A stretch of DNA of 64,000 bases from Puffinus mauretanicus (taxonomy: Eukaryota; Chordata; Aves; Procellariiformes; Procellariidae), in assembly GCA_023333565.1 (NCBI GenBank), contig JAJKFH010000028.1, positions 124,001 through 188,000 of the forward strand. Direction: 5' to 3'. This document shows positions 24,801 through 60,583 of this stretch, one piece after another. The notes below the pieces were generated by a model. That model saw nothing but the letters and a program-made list of their open reading frames with translations, did not search any database and had not been told where the DNA came from. The stretch's first letter is position 1; each line of letters starts with the position of its first letter. The position numbers were made by a program, and so were the translations under genes.

Positions 24801-27800
24801 AGTCAAAATGAATTTTCAGCTGATACACGTTGCACCAATTCCTATTTCTCAGATCAGTTAATTAATTTAAAGTGTTATCTCCTGTTCCTAGTCAGCTCTG
24901 ATTCTTTGTTGTTGTTGTGGTTGCTACATATGGACTGGATTCTTCAAGATTTGACCCTACAGATTTGCATTTGGAGAATGTAAAATAGAGCTTAACGATG
25001 TTAAAAAAAAGATCAGTGCAGGTAAATTCATTTTTCTTTAATTCACTCTAAGTGATGATATAACCATGGCTCCTGTCCCAAACACGCTTGGGTTTGCTTG
25101 GGCCCTAAGGATGGGAATCCTGACAAAGCACATCTTTCAAATAAAACCCAAAAAACTCTTTCAACAGTAAGAGCTCATTTCTCTTCAAAGTGATCACACT
25201 AAGGATCTAATTCAGGATTTAATGATATGAAACAACTATAAAAATTCAGTATACTTCAGAGATAAATGAGTTAGATTTAAATTTTAGTATGTGCAGCTTC
25301 CTCTACTTCCCAGACATTACTGGCTCAGTCCTATACGCTGCTGCTCCTGCCAGTTGTCCTGCTCAAACTTTGATGAAACCACTCACACAAGGTCGGTTTT
25401 TTTATAGGATTTCATCCTGATCTGGGTGAAATACATAATTTATCTGAGACGGGACATTATTTGGTGGATATATAAACTGAGTAAATAGAGCAAAATACAG
25501 AGGGTCTGATGAAATTACCAAAATGATGTTTCAACCTGAAAAACAAGAAAAAAGTCCTTATCTAAAATACTGCTTTGAGTGCATGCATGCAAATTGTCTG
25601 CCAGTGCTGTTATCTTGGAAACAAATTACAGTAACAAATTTAGAGAAAATAAATGGATCATCTACTCAGCACGTTGAAAATCTGATCTTGCAAACACATT
25701 CACTTTTGTTTGAAATAAAGCCTGTACATAGTTAATTTTAAACAGATTTAAGAATAAAGTAGTATCCTTCAGGAAAGTGGGATTGCTAATACGCTAAAAC
25801 CATGCTGAAGCGTGGACAGTCTAGAAGCTCAAATTAAGTCTTCCCTAAACAGACGTTATTTTAAAAATACTACCAATGTAGGGCCCTGTTTATGTATCTA
25901 GTACTGATACGCAGAACAGATTTGGCTTTCTTCTGTTTCTTATTTTATTAGAGCATTGTTCACGCCTACATGAGCTATTTTTGTGAACTTGTCCTTCCAT
26001 CTTGTTCTCTACTGTGCAGCCATAATTCCTTCAACATAGCTAACAGCTTTGCGATTTTAGTCCAAATTCTGTTTCGTCACTTTTCCTCATTTAAGCTTAA
26101 ATATGTAAGAAAGCCTCTCATGTAATGGGAAAACTTGCCATAAAAATGTATAAAGGTTTTCTTGGGTACATGTTTTCACATTTAATAAAAACGCCATTTT
26201 CAGTTATAATTTGAAATGGTCACTTTCTAGCCACTATTTAATTTCAATGTGCAAAAGAAATTGAGAAAACAGATTACCTTTTTTTTTTTAATTTATTTGA
26301 ATTCAGCATCATAAATATTTGCTGAAAGACACGGTTTTGGGGAAATCGGATCAAACCAAGATTTACTACCTAGCTGCTCTGAATATACAGCTGGACTTTA
26401 TATTGAAAGCTCCTTCCACATCCCCAAAAGTGGATTGCCTAACACGTCATAGGTATGACTTTGTAAGAGCCTAATTCACAAATACTCATTTCATTTGCCT
26501 ATTCTCTCTTTTCACTGTGTCTCGTGGATGATTCAGGGTGCCCCTTCGCTGTGCAGGGTTCTGTGGTTGTATCTCTCAGAAGAGTAACCGAGTGGTCAAG
26601 CAGGCTTGTTCACAGGGTCTGGTAATTAAGGACTGGATAATATATCCACCACCTGTGCACTCAGAAACAAGGTATTCATACGCTACCTCGCTGTTCTCTT
26701 GAGAACTTGTACAATTCTTCTTGCAGTAAGGTCTGGGGCTCCCTTAAGACTTTACAATGCCAAGACAAGAAGCTTAATTTTGCTAAGAGAAAATTCTGGC
26801 AGCTTAGCACCAGTTTTCATAGGGAATCAGCACAAAACATGGGGATTTTGAAAGATGATGCATTTTCTCAGTACCCTGGGTGTACTAGGAAATAGACCAT
26901 ACAGTTTAGAAGTTTGGTCTGTTACAGAGATATATACAGTTCCTCAGATTAGGAGGGAATTATAACAATAACCACGACCAAACCGACGTTTGTGCCTATA
27001 GAGTGAATCGTCAGTAATTGCTTTTGATATGAAGATTTATTGCTGTGGAACAACTGCTCCGATCCTTGAGGAGCCAAATTATCAACTGGATGAACTGGAT
27101 ATTTGTAGGCTTTATTTCTGTTGTTTAATCTTCATGTTTTCTTCTCTCTCATTTGGATTTTCCCATTAAATGTACCATGCCAGATCTTCGCACAAAAATA
27201 AGAACAATTTGCCCAGCAGACGTACAGAAAGTTGTTCACATCTGTGACTAGAGCCCTACTGTAGAGTGTTTATTTCATTAGAGAGATGGAGCGTAACAAC
27301 AAATAAGGAGTGGCAGTGCAATATCCTGAGAGCTCTTACTGTTCGAGATCAGGAAGGTTAGCGCCTCACAGGCTCACGCATTAGACGAGATAATTTCTAA
27401 CAATGACATGAGATAGCTTGAAACAAAAGCTGGTATTTGCCAGGCAGATGGGAGGAAAATAAAATCCAAATAGAGGGTGTTTCATTGAGGTAGAAATTTA
27501 CTAAAGCTATAATTCTAGGAGAGTTTGAAAAGCTTGTTAGCAGCAAACCCACTAGCTAGGATTCAGTAGCTGCTCTCTTTTTTAACGCAGAGGTGCGACC
27601 TTACAGAGTCTGTAAACCCCAGCAGCGAGGTTGGGTTTCTCGATCGAGGCAGGTTGTGGACCAGGGGCTGGGATATCCTCCGGCCACACCTTTTGTTAGA
27701 GGTGAGCAAAGTGCAGGTGCCTTCCCGGTGGATGTCAAAGTCCATCTCTAACAGGAGCGCAGAGCGTGTCCAAGGATTTAGCAGAACAGAAGAGCAGGGT

Positions 27801-28689
27801 TTGCTGAATTGCCATCTAAAACCACGCCATTCCAAAGCAGGTGTAGGCTCTTCCCAGGTCTATTCTCATTTTTCTGATTAACTCCTAGTTTTGATTTGAT
27901 TTACATTTAGATTAATGGTTAAGGAAGAGCATAAAAGTTCCTAAACTAGGGCTGAAATACTGACATGAAAGAGTGGCATGAGTAAAGTGGAAGCTGGAGC
28001 TTTCTGTTGAGAATCAAGTAAATTTTTTTTCAGGACAAAAAGCATCCATACAATAAACTTTTCTAGCCTTGTAGTGGCTATTGGAGAAGTGTGAATCAAA
28101 ATGCTGTATATGCTTAGAGACCAATTTTGAGGGCTTTTTTTGTGGCAAGTATCCCCTTGCAAAAATGTTGCAGTGCATCTATTCTGTGCATGTTTGCCTA
28201 AAACCACAAAAACAAATCAATTTTTTTATGGATTACTGTACACGCATCTGGCAAACACTTGTTTCTGGTGGGGAGAGGAGGAAGATTTGATAGCTGGTGG
28301 GTTAGCATATTTATGTGAATTACTTAAAGCATTGGTAAACTATTGTCAACTTTGTTCACATTGCACAAGATACTCGTGTAGTCTACTGCTGGCATTATAA
28401 CCTCAGTGATCCATGCATATTCTGTAAATTCCTGTAGGTTTTGTGTAAGAAACCTTGTCACCATTGCTTACTACTGTAAATTCTTGTTTTGAAGCAAGAG
28501 GTGGCTTTTGATTGTACAGCCATGTGTATTATATACTGCAACAGTGCGTGTTCTGTCCTCAAAACTTGCTGTTCACATATAGTTAAAGCTTTGTTAAGCA
28601 CGCTTAGTGGTTTCAGAATTTGTTTCAAACAGCAGATATATAAGCCATTTACAGGAATATTAAATGTAATGTAAGAGAATTCAACCCAG

Positions 28690-28955
28690 CTCATGTCCTT
28701 TTTGAGAGCTCGGGGTTGGATTTTAGCAGCCAACAGGCAGCTGCAGGTTGGCACGTTCCGTGGCTCCGTGCCGGGTGTGCAGCGTATGCTTCCCAACTGC
28801 AGGTGCCTGCAAGCCGGAGAGATCAGCCCCTGTGCAGGGAACTGCACGGGAGGGAAAGCCTCTCCTCTTGCTGCCTGGCAAAGGCAGGCTGCGGGACCTC
28901 AGCGGACCGTCGCGGGGAGACCCGCCAGCCTACAGGCTTCCTTGCACTAAGTCAG
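28690..28955. other. GC-rich intergenic patch
   Basis: This CpG-containing block of about 0.27 kb lies in AT-rich surroundings. Open frames of 85-104 codons occur in all three + frames, as expected from low A+T, so none is called as a gene. It may be a regulatory element or a repeat fragment. Confidence 0.35.
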
Positions 28956-30373
28956 CAAAGACGTACAAGCTTTTCCTCTGGTGTCTCTTTTTTCCAAAAA
29001 CTTCTGCATCGGACAGAAACCCATCTCTAAAGGTATGCAGGGGGTAAAGCACTGCCTCCGTATTATGTCGACAGGCTTTACGTGAGGCAATGTTTTAAAG
29101 AGATTTTAATTAATTTGTCTGTTCATCAAGATAGAAAAATAATCTGAATTCTTGAGCTCTGGATTCTTTTTTTATTAGTATTTTATGATCTACAACAAAA
29201 ACCTGAAAATTTGTATGTGTTCTTTGCTGGTTTCTGACATCAGAAATTCAAGTCCTGTCTAGACTGAAAGACAGTGATGGGAAAAGTGAAAAAGCTGGGA
29301 AAGTTGAAGGGGATTCTTACTTGTATTATTTTAAGTAAGTAAGTTCTGTGTTTTATTTGTTTTTATTGGTAGTTTACTAGATTAATCTTTTGAATGAAGG
29401 CAGTCTTTGTTAGTGACTTTGCACCTTCACCCTTTTACATAAGACTTCAAGGACTTGCAATAAATGTTCCTCACCCTTCCAAGTCACTCTGCAGATAAAT
29501 TCCCTGTATTTCTAAGGTCAAAAAGATTACTTTAGCCCTTTATAGGGAACAACAGGGTAATCCCAGTCCCATAATCCCAAGCATTTGCAGGTCACATTTA
29601 AACAATTAGGCAGGTGTATTTTAGACAAAGAATGACTTGGAACACTATAAATGAACCTAATGTTCAGTCCACTCTTTGGAAGTAAAGAAAACCTCAGTAA
29701 TTTTCCAAACTAGCAAGAATTAAATTTGTCAATATAAATATTAATGTAGAAAATACATGCAAAGCTTGATACTGCCTCTGACCTTAAACATTAATATTGA
29801 TAATATTGGGGATATCACAAAGTTTGTGTGTTTCAGAACAGCTGTATTTCTCCTCAGTGTGTGCTTCGTCTTCATTATCAACAGCTACCGCAAAGAGCCA
29901 ATCCGTGCCATAGTGAAAGAGTTCAAAAGCATGGCGATACAAAATTCCCACAGCACCGTGAATACGTGGACGTGTGTGAGTGTTGTGTTAGCATGAGTAG
30001 CCACTCCCACTGCAGACTTCTCCGGACCTTGTGTGTAACTTTTAAAGGCAGCCTCTGGGATGGTTTCAGAAGGGCTGTAGTCTGTGTTGATGAGAGGTCC
30101 AACAAGCTGCCTGACAGCAATCCCTTTCCAAATGGTTTAGGGTCTTGCTTTGGGGGATTGTAACTATCCCAGCTGCAGCCCTTGGAAGAAGTTGTACCAC
30201 AGATATACCTTTATTTGAAGCCCTTCGACTATGTCAAAAAAAAAGACCTGCCCCTGAAGGCTTCCCTTCTTTCAAAATCGTTTTTAAATATATACAGCTG
30301 TTTTCCACAGCTGTTGAAGTGCTGAGAGGTTTGGTGGTGTTAGTTCTGTTGTACCAAAATACAACCCTGTGTG

Positions 30374-30427
30374 CATTTGTATATTGAGAGAGCCTCCCCT
30401 CATTTGTATATTGAGAGTGCCTCTGAC
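30374..30427. repeat. Two-copy 27-bp tandem duplication
   Basis: CATTTGTATATTGAGAG begins at 30374 and again at 30401. The two 27-nt units match at 23 positions. It is a local duplication with no known function. Confidence 0.85.
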
Positions 30428-31578
30428 AGCCAGTGTGGCACAGCTCCGGGAATCCGGTGTTTGGAGAAGCCGCCTTGTCTAAGCACCGAACAAGGGAAAC
30501 AAGGTCATAAAATCAAGCCTCACTGTTTTATCTTTAAAAAGCTCCTTCCAAGACTGGGGAGCTGCAAAGACATGGATTGTGTGGGCCGCTAACCACAAAG
30601 CCTATCTGGGTTGGAGCCTCAGACAAGGCTATTACAGACTGTGTTTTGTAATGGTGATATTCTACCATCACATCAGACTTGTTTCTGCTCCACGCTGTGG
30701 CCTGATTCATCCTACCCTAATTTTAGCTGCCTAAAAATTACCAGCTTAGGTCTCTTCTGTAAGTCAGAGGAGGGACAGAAGAGGACATGCCTCCACAAGA
30801 TTGTATGATGGCATCAATTGCCCTCTCCACTGATGAATCCTGCACGCTTTTAAAGGCCTACAGTTAGGTGGCATGAATCCAAGGGTTTATATTTAGCTTC
30901 ACATCCCTATGCACAAAAGCGTATTTATCTGAGCCTGGTACGGGCGAGAATAATGCAGCTCCTAAGAACCTGAATCTGAGTAGCTTCCAGATGAGCTTCT
31001 GAATCCTTCAATCTCAAACACTAGATTTCTAGTCCATAGTTGCTATTTTCTTCATCTTTACTTCTTTTTTTATAAACAGGTGTAACTTGAACTGACTTGT
31101 TTGAACATTTCTAGAAGGTTTACACCCGCCTAGACATCCTCACCTTTTTTTGTTAAGTGGGCTGTCTCACTCTTTGCCTGCACTGATTCATTCATTGAAA
31201 GCAACACATGAAACCATTGCATAGATGAATCAACACCAGCAATAGCGTATGCTGCTTTTAAATTCAGCTGTGAGGCTGTAACTAAGATATTGATGTTCAT
31301 ACTTTCTAGGGATGGCTAAAGATTCCTTTCCGGAGAGCTTTAAGGAATAAATCTAGGAGCTCCTAATTTAGGATTGTGAGAATACAGGTAGTAATGACAG
31401 TTTGGGGGAGGGGAGGATTCGTAAACTTGCAGTAAATGTGTATGATTTCACATGCTGGTTTGGAGATGAGGAAAGTACCCAGTTTCAGATAGACCAGATC
31501 TTCGCAGGCAGCATTGCTGTGGATTAGCAAAGCCCATTTATAGCAGGTTCCACCTCAGGCTTGCACCATACACCTACC

Positions 31579-32188
31579 TTATTCTAGTTCAACTTCATAT
31601 CTTTCTTCATCAACTGCCGGTACGAAATCATAACAGCAGTTGTACCAATTCTTGTTGCAAGCTGAGGAACAGCTGAAGTTTAAAAATGCGAATGTTGTAA
31701 CTTGCACCTTTTCACCTTCATGAAGTGTCCACATTCTCACAGCTGGGCCTGAGACAGCAGCTGCCTCCAAGTTGCTGTATAACTTCATCACACAAAAGTG
31801 GGTGTAATTTTTTTGTGAGTTTAACAGGAGTGGTATTGATACATTTGCTTTATTTCCCGAGTTGTGAGTCATTCCGTGTTGAAGATGATATGCATCTTGT
31901 GTAGCTATGAATAGAAAAATTGAGAATTGTTTTTTATATGCTAGTACAATCCCTGCTCTGCTGTTCCGTATTTTGAGTGCCAAACTTAACCAAAATGTTA
32001 TCTTCATGGATTATCTTAGCCTCATCTCTGCATGAAAATGGGTATGAATTTCCAGTTACTGTTTCTGGGTTCTCAGTGAATTCTGGGCCAAAGGTAGAAC
32101 AGTTGCAGCCACTTACTGACAACTTTTCAGATGCATAAAGCCATTCTGTCTGTCGTCTGACACTCTTCCAGTTTTCTCGGTGGATCAC
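31579..32188 (-). pseudogene. Possible broken coding region, source unrecognised
   Basis: Two minus-strand frames overlap here. One (84 codons, 32188-31934) begins MIHRENWKSVRRQTEWLYAS. The other (142 codons, 32007-31579) continues downstream in another frame with an N-glycosylation- and Cys-rich composition and ends in YEVELE. Together they look like a single protein split by one frameshift. A GTAGGT donor-like site follows the stop region. I do not recognise the family, so it may be chance. Confidence 0.25.
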
Positions 32189-33779
32189 CGTGTTCTTGAA
32201 TACCTTGATGGGTATTGTCAGCCAATGGAGGAAAGGTGGACAAGCTCACCACACAGGAAGGGTAGAAATGTAGCAAGTAATGAGCTATCTATCTTCTCCA
32301 GCGATCATTTATTTTTAGTGCTTCACTTTCAATCAACATTTGTATCTTCAGTTATTATTTTACCATTCAGTATCTTGAGGTGGTATGAGCAAAAATATAT
32401 TAATATATATAATTTACAAGAAATATAGGCTTGTATTGTGCCTTTGTAATTCTCTTCAGCTTCAGTATCTATAAGCTACAAGCAGAAAAACTTCTTCCCT
32501 CTTTTGGGGTGTTCTTTACTACATAGTAGCGGATGGCTTCATTAATACTGGCTATTTGAGTCTTCTGGGGCTAACGTTTATGTTTTCCTGGGTGAAAATG
32601 CCATAGTATTCTCACCAGACATAAGCACAATGACATATCACTGCACTGCATGCTGTCTCTTAGCTTCTCTCTACACGTGCTTGCATGCTGGAAATTTAGA
32701 AATGCTGCTGTATAAATTGCTACATTGTTTACCCAATACAGCTGTTTTTCTGCATCCCTTTTTTGCTTGAAACTCCCATTAACTTGAAAGTTAATGATGG
32801 CTTGAAAGGGGGTTTTGGAAGCACAAAGGATGCAGAGAGCAACTCTTCAGTAGTTTACAGGCTGCTGTAAATTGATGTCTTCTCAGCAAAGAAATGTAGC
32901 ATTTTAGCAGTAACTTCCTAGTGAAAACACTGAGCGTGCTTATCACTTGAGATTGTAAGAAAAAAAGTGTCAGACTGTGTAATTGTATCTCATCTAATTT
33001 TGACACTTAACCGGTAATATTCAATGAGGTATGAACCTCAGTTTTAGCTACATGTTCATGATATACCAACCAACGCAGAACTGAAAGGTGAACAGCCATG
33101 TTTTAGTATCGCAGCTACACAAGAAATCACAGTTTTCAAGAGGTTCTGTCTTCATTTTGTTTCTTTATCTAACACATTTTCACCGCGGAAATATTTTTCT
33201 ATATAGTTACCTGAGGCTTCCTTTCACCAACCAAAACAGTCTGTAGCCTTCTGCACTGTGAAAGGCAAGCCCTGTGGAGAAACATGGGCTTTGCGCTTGC
33301 CCAGCAAATTAGCAGAAATTTCATCCAAGCCATAAAAGCCTCTTATGTCAATCTGTGTCTATGTAATTAAAGCAATTAGGGGTAGGAGCTTCAGGAATAA
33401 CGAGGTCTCTCTATCCTCTGTTTTACTCTCTCTCTGTACTTCACAGGGATTTAAGAGTTCTTTTTTCAAGGCTCAGCTGTGTCTCTTTAAACCAGTGCAG
33501 TCTAAGCATCGTGTGAGATTCAGTTTATGGAGATAGCATTGGAGCATGAAAGAGTTACTTTTGGTAGCAAGGAGTAGCGCATGTCCCTGTGGACATGGAC
33601 ACTTGCAAACAAGTCTGATACCGAGAATAAAAAAAACAAGATGGTACCAGTACATCAGACTCTGTACTACAGCAGGTTTTTTAGCTTTTGTCATTTGTAT
33701 TTTATTTTGTGGGAGAGGAGTTGGGGAATCTCGGATCACATGGGGAATTTTAGAAGTGTATCACTCAACAATCATTTTA

Positions 33780-34252
33780 TAAAGTCTAACTTCAAAATGC
33801 ACTATGATTTATTACAAAAATGTATTTTCTTCTGTTTGCCGACATGGTTGTTCCATTTTGTGATAAGTTAAACTCAGCAGTTAATTTGTTGCACTGCCTA
33901 GCTGCATGAATTCATCCAGTGTACATATGTACCTGTGCAGCATTACTTTGGGTTTTGTATTTGAATTTGCAGTATTGATTATTATTTTTGTATTTTACTT
34001 TGCCTCTGTTATTGGAATTGTAGTAAACATAATTTATACATATGATTTTACAACTGTTTTGCAACTGAAAAGTCTTCTTTAAATTGTAAAGTTTTATTGA
34101 TGGATACTCATTAAAATGGTATAAGAATTATATTAACAATTGTTTTGTGTTTTGATGCTCTATGTACATAAATATATGTCTATTTATCTGTTTAATGGTG
34201 CTTGTGTCTTGCAATTTTGGATACATTTTAGAATAAAGTTTCATTTTACAAG
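33780..34252 (+). other. Possible distal 3' UTR end (SSBP2 long form or separate non-coding transcript)
   Basis: This AT- and T-rich stretch has the look of a vertebrate distal 3' UTR. It has two Pumilio-type TGTACATA elements (33920-33927 and 34163-34170), many T-runs, and a canonical AATAAA at 34232-34237 followed by a GTTGTATTTT element. No coding frame leads into it. A 14-kb SSBP2 3' UTR or an unlinked lncRNA would both fit. This is inference without transcript evidence. Confidence 0.3.
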
Positions 34253-37219
34253 AATTAGTTGTATTTTCACAAGCTGTGTCAAAAAAACACCCCTTTTTTT
34301 CCATGAATAACTAAGGTTATGAAAGAAACGTATGAATCTCTAAAACATTTATAACTTCAGGCAGTAATACGTTTGTCTCAAGAATATAGAAGTATACAGT
34401 CTACAAAGATGCCCAGCTATATACTGTAGTTGATTTACTGCAGTAACTGACATCTGATTTTAAAATATTACCAAAAAGATCCATTTTGCAGGCGTGTCCT
34501 ACAGCTGCTGACTCCATTGGTAAGAAAAGATCTGTGAAGGTGTTAATGTTGTCACCATTACCACATTAGCCTGTTATTTTCCAAGGAACGCTAAAGCTCT
34601 CCAGTCGTGCATACATCTGTTTCAATATAGAAAGAATTTTGGTAGAAACTCAAAACCCGATTCTAGATTACAGACTTCTGTGAAATTCTGGTTCTTAATC
34701 AGACCTCCTTTGCTACCCCCTTGTTCCATACCATTTCTCAGAATAAATTCTAACTCGGATGAAATGCAGGTCTGGAGCAGTTACGCTGTTAGTTGAGGGG
34801 GCTGGTAGCCGTCTACGTGCTGTATAATTGAATAGTACTTCTTGCGCGCTCTAATGGCTTTACTTTACAGAAGATTTATTCACATCTAATACTGAGCTCA
34901 TCTTTTATTAATAAAGTGCCTGACCTCTTCCTGCACAATTCCTCTACAGGCATTGCGCTGTGTCTTGTTCTTCACAGCGCTCGTGAGATACGCTGTTGTG
35001 CTACACAAAGCTTTTTAATTTACGTTGCTTCTAATACAAATGCATGTTATTAGGAGATGATAACCTAATATCCATTCTGTTTTTTCTTTGTAAATGTATT
35101 TAAAACAGTACTGCACCTATTGTTGTTGGTTTTGCTATTTCAGTTCAGCAGGAGAAGCCTCAAGCCATTGAGTGCAAACCATTTATTGACAAAAACTTTT
35201 TAAAACTGCATTAGCAAGCGACAGTTCTGAAGGGACATCAGTTTCTTAGTCGGTTAAGCAAACTTAAAGTTGAGCTTACTCTAATTCACCACCAGTTCTC
35301 ATTTCAAAAGAACAATTTCACCAAAGACGGTGGCTGAGTGATGCATGGGTTTGGATGTAAGGCCTCCAATGGCCTTTGACCATTTGTTTCTCTTGGCACA
35401 GTGGGCATCAGTAAAGAGAAATCCAATGGTTCACAAAGGTGCTTCCCAGAGACTGCTTTATCCACGTAGTGTTGGTCCAGCTACCTTCCTCTGGTGGTGG
35501 TGCCAGAGGTGCTGATATAGGCTACTGTGCCACAAAAGGTACTTTTCAACTGGGAAACCATTGAAAACCACAGATCTCCTCTGTGAACTTGGGCCAGTAA
35601 CTTAACTTCTCTAATTTTTCAGCTGTGAAAGGAGAACAATACTGACCTTGCAGGTATTTTCTGAGGACAAATACACTGAAAGCTGTAAAATACTCAGTTA
35701 CTCCATGGAGACTGTGTAAGAAGCTAAAGAAGGATAAGGGACTGCAGAGAAGAGTTGCTGAAGCCAACTGGAAGACAGGCATTAGAGTCTGTTACCTCAG
35801 CAGAGAGGGTCCAAGAAGAGGAGCTGCAGGGCAGGAGAAATGCAGCTTACGAAAGCAGAGGCTCTTTGGAGAAAAGGGCATTTAAGGCTGCGAGTTCCCT
35901 CACCTCTCTCTCCAGGTGTGTCTGCCAAGTGTCCAAAGCAGTGGAAGCCATGTGCATTGCTCGTTTGGATCCTGGGTGGCCATTCCTGTCCTTGAAGGGC
36001 AGCTCCTACTTTCAACGGACATATTTCAGATTACATCCTTCCCTTAGAAATCAAGAGGTATGTACAGCTCTGAGGTGTGTTTTTCAAACACCAGCTTTCC
36101 CTACCCCAACAGAAACAAGAGAAGTTACCTTTTCTGTTTCTTTAAAACTCCTCCACACGGCCTGAGAGGTCTGCTGACCACTCACCCCAAGCATGTACTC
36201 CTCCACATGCTTCAGAAAGTTTTAGATGTGAGCAGATTTAGATTTTACTTTTACCTCTCTGTGATACTAACAGCTCTGTAGCTCCTAATCTCACAGCAGA
36301 CAACAGATATATTATGGGCCAAACACCTGATCACTGGGACTATATTAAACGGAGGTGAAAGCTACCTGTGAAAGAACAACAAACAAGCATTGTCTTAGAG
36401 AAAGCCTGGTCAAGGAGCATGACATAGTAAACCTGAAAACAAATTTACAAATTACTGGCCTAGGCAGACAAAACACAAGTTAATTTTTTTTAAATAGAAA
36501 AATGTTCAGTTCTGTTTAAAGACTCTTCCTTCTAAGATCTAGGATCCATGGTGTGAGAAGTTGATACTTGAGGTTTTGTCATCTGGATTGAGCAGACGAG
36601 GAAAGAGAAAATACTGGCTGCATGCTGTTTACAAACCCTGTTCAGGTAGCAAGACTGAGGTATGCCACTGCCACTTCCAAGAGAGTATGTTTCTTTCCTT
36701 CACAGAAGCCAGTCAAAGAAGGAAGGAGAAATCAGTACAAACTTTTTTTCTGAAGCAACAGAATAGAAATAAATCTAGGGAATAGCACAGCATGCTGATT
36801 TTCAGAGCCAGTATCCTCTGGAATGTAACTAGTGTGATGGTACAGCCATGCTGTGGCTTGCTAAAAGAGTATGTGGCAAAGAAACAGAGATCTTGCTATA
36901 GTGCAATGAGAGTAACAGACCATGTGGGAAGAAAATCCCTACTGCACTGAGAAACTCTATCTTGGTGAGGCAGGTTGGTTAAAATTCAAATTTTCCCAGC
37001 TGTTATGGGTTAAAGCTAGATCTTTAACAATGTTTAAATGAACAAGCATTCATGATATAAATTCATTTATGTATGTTTTTAATAAACATGGGAAGCCTGT
37101 CATTGGAATAGTGGGTAACAGGTCGTAGCTAGATGATAAAGTGAAAAGGCTGTAGGAAAGGCTACAGAAAACAGTCTTCCTGCTCTGTTGAAAACCATGC
37201 TATTTACAGTACTCGGGGC

Positions 37220-37239
37220 GGGGGGGGGGGGGGGGGGGG
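37220..37239 (+). repeat. G20 homopolymer
   Basis: Twenty uninterrupted G follow CTCGGGGC, about 1.06 kb upstream of the ACOT12 start codon. It is a potential G-quadruplex on the + strand (C-run on the template). Run length is often unreliable in assemblies. Confidence 0.95.
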
Positions 37240-37590
37240 AATAGCACAGAGACAAATAGAAACTTTGCAGTCCTTCTTTAAAGACCATTTACAAGTTACA
37301 CACTCCGCTGTGTTGAAGCAACACGTCTGCTCCACCGACCAGCCCTGCTTTAACAGCTGGCGAGCACCTCCAAACTCCCTCTTCACGTGGTTGAGCCTTC
37401 AATAGTAATAACGATGTATCCATGGCAATAGCCAAACGTTGACCTTCCTCACCGATTCAAAAGCGATTGCTCTGCTCTTCCTCAGCAGCGCTTACATTTT
37501 CATAGTTCGCAAGAGCAGCAGTACCTTACCAGCCACGTGAGGAGGAGGATAAGGGGAGCAGCCCTCTATGAGGTCTCCAGTTATTAACTC

Positions 37591-37622
37591 CAGTGTGAAT
37601 ACAGTGTGAATACAGTGTGAAT
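37591..37622. repeat. 11-bp tandem triplication upstream of ACOT12
   Basis: CAGTGTGAATA is repeated at 37591 and 37602, with a third copy at 37613 that lacks the last base. It lies about 0.25 kb upstream of the TATA-like box. It could be a cluster of binding sites or a young minisatellite. Confidence 0.85.
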
Positions 37623-37839
37623 CGTTTGGATCCTGGGGCCATGGCCGCTGAGGTAGGTGTCAAAATGTCCGCACCGGCAGCGGCTCACCAGGCTGCTGCA
37701 CCTCCCTACCGTGCTCACCAGCATCTGGGGACGGCCATGTGCCTTCCCAAGGCCCATCTGCCGGGCTGTCGAGGCGGTGACAACATGAGCGAGCACGACG
37801 TCAAAAAAAGAAAAAAAAAAACACCAATCTGAGCCGGAT

Positions 37840-60583
<22,744 letters not shown>

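Larger units (their letters stand above)
20920..37580. other. SSBP2-ACOT12 intergenic region, no recognisable gene
   Basis: The region is 16.7 kb. It is mostly AT-rich, with GC-richer patches at about 22.1-22.6, 24.15-24.47, 27.58-27.86, 28.69-28.95 and 35.4-36.1 kb. It also has an AT-dinucleotide microsatellite (21769-21816), a two-copy 27-bp duplication (30374-30427), a possible minus-strand pseudogene (31.6-32.2 kb), a UTR-like end at 34.2 kb and a G20 run at 37220. Part may be transcribed as a long SSBP2 3' UTR. No exon with convincing protein similarity is seen. Confidence 0.6.

Noticed and set aside
35755..36165. 136-codon + frame in the intergenic region
   Set aside because: No recognised protein features are seen and a minus-strand frame overlaps it. 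It is kept only as part of a GC-richer patch.
35961..37637. 16-mer TCGTTTGGATCCTGGG present at 35961 and again at 37622
   Set aside because: About half of one such shared 16-mer is expected by chance in 64 kb, and the flanks do not match.
37617..37832. 71-codon + frame upstream of ACOT12, with a good ATG context
   Set aside because: It ends in a Lys run from an A-rich tract just before the TATA box, has no domain, and is better explained as upstream promoter sequence.
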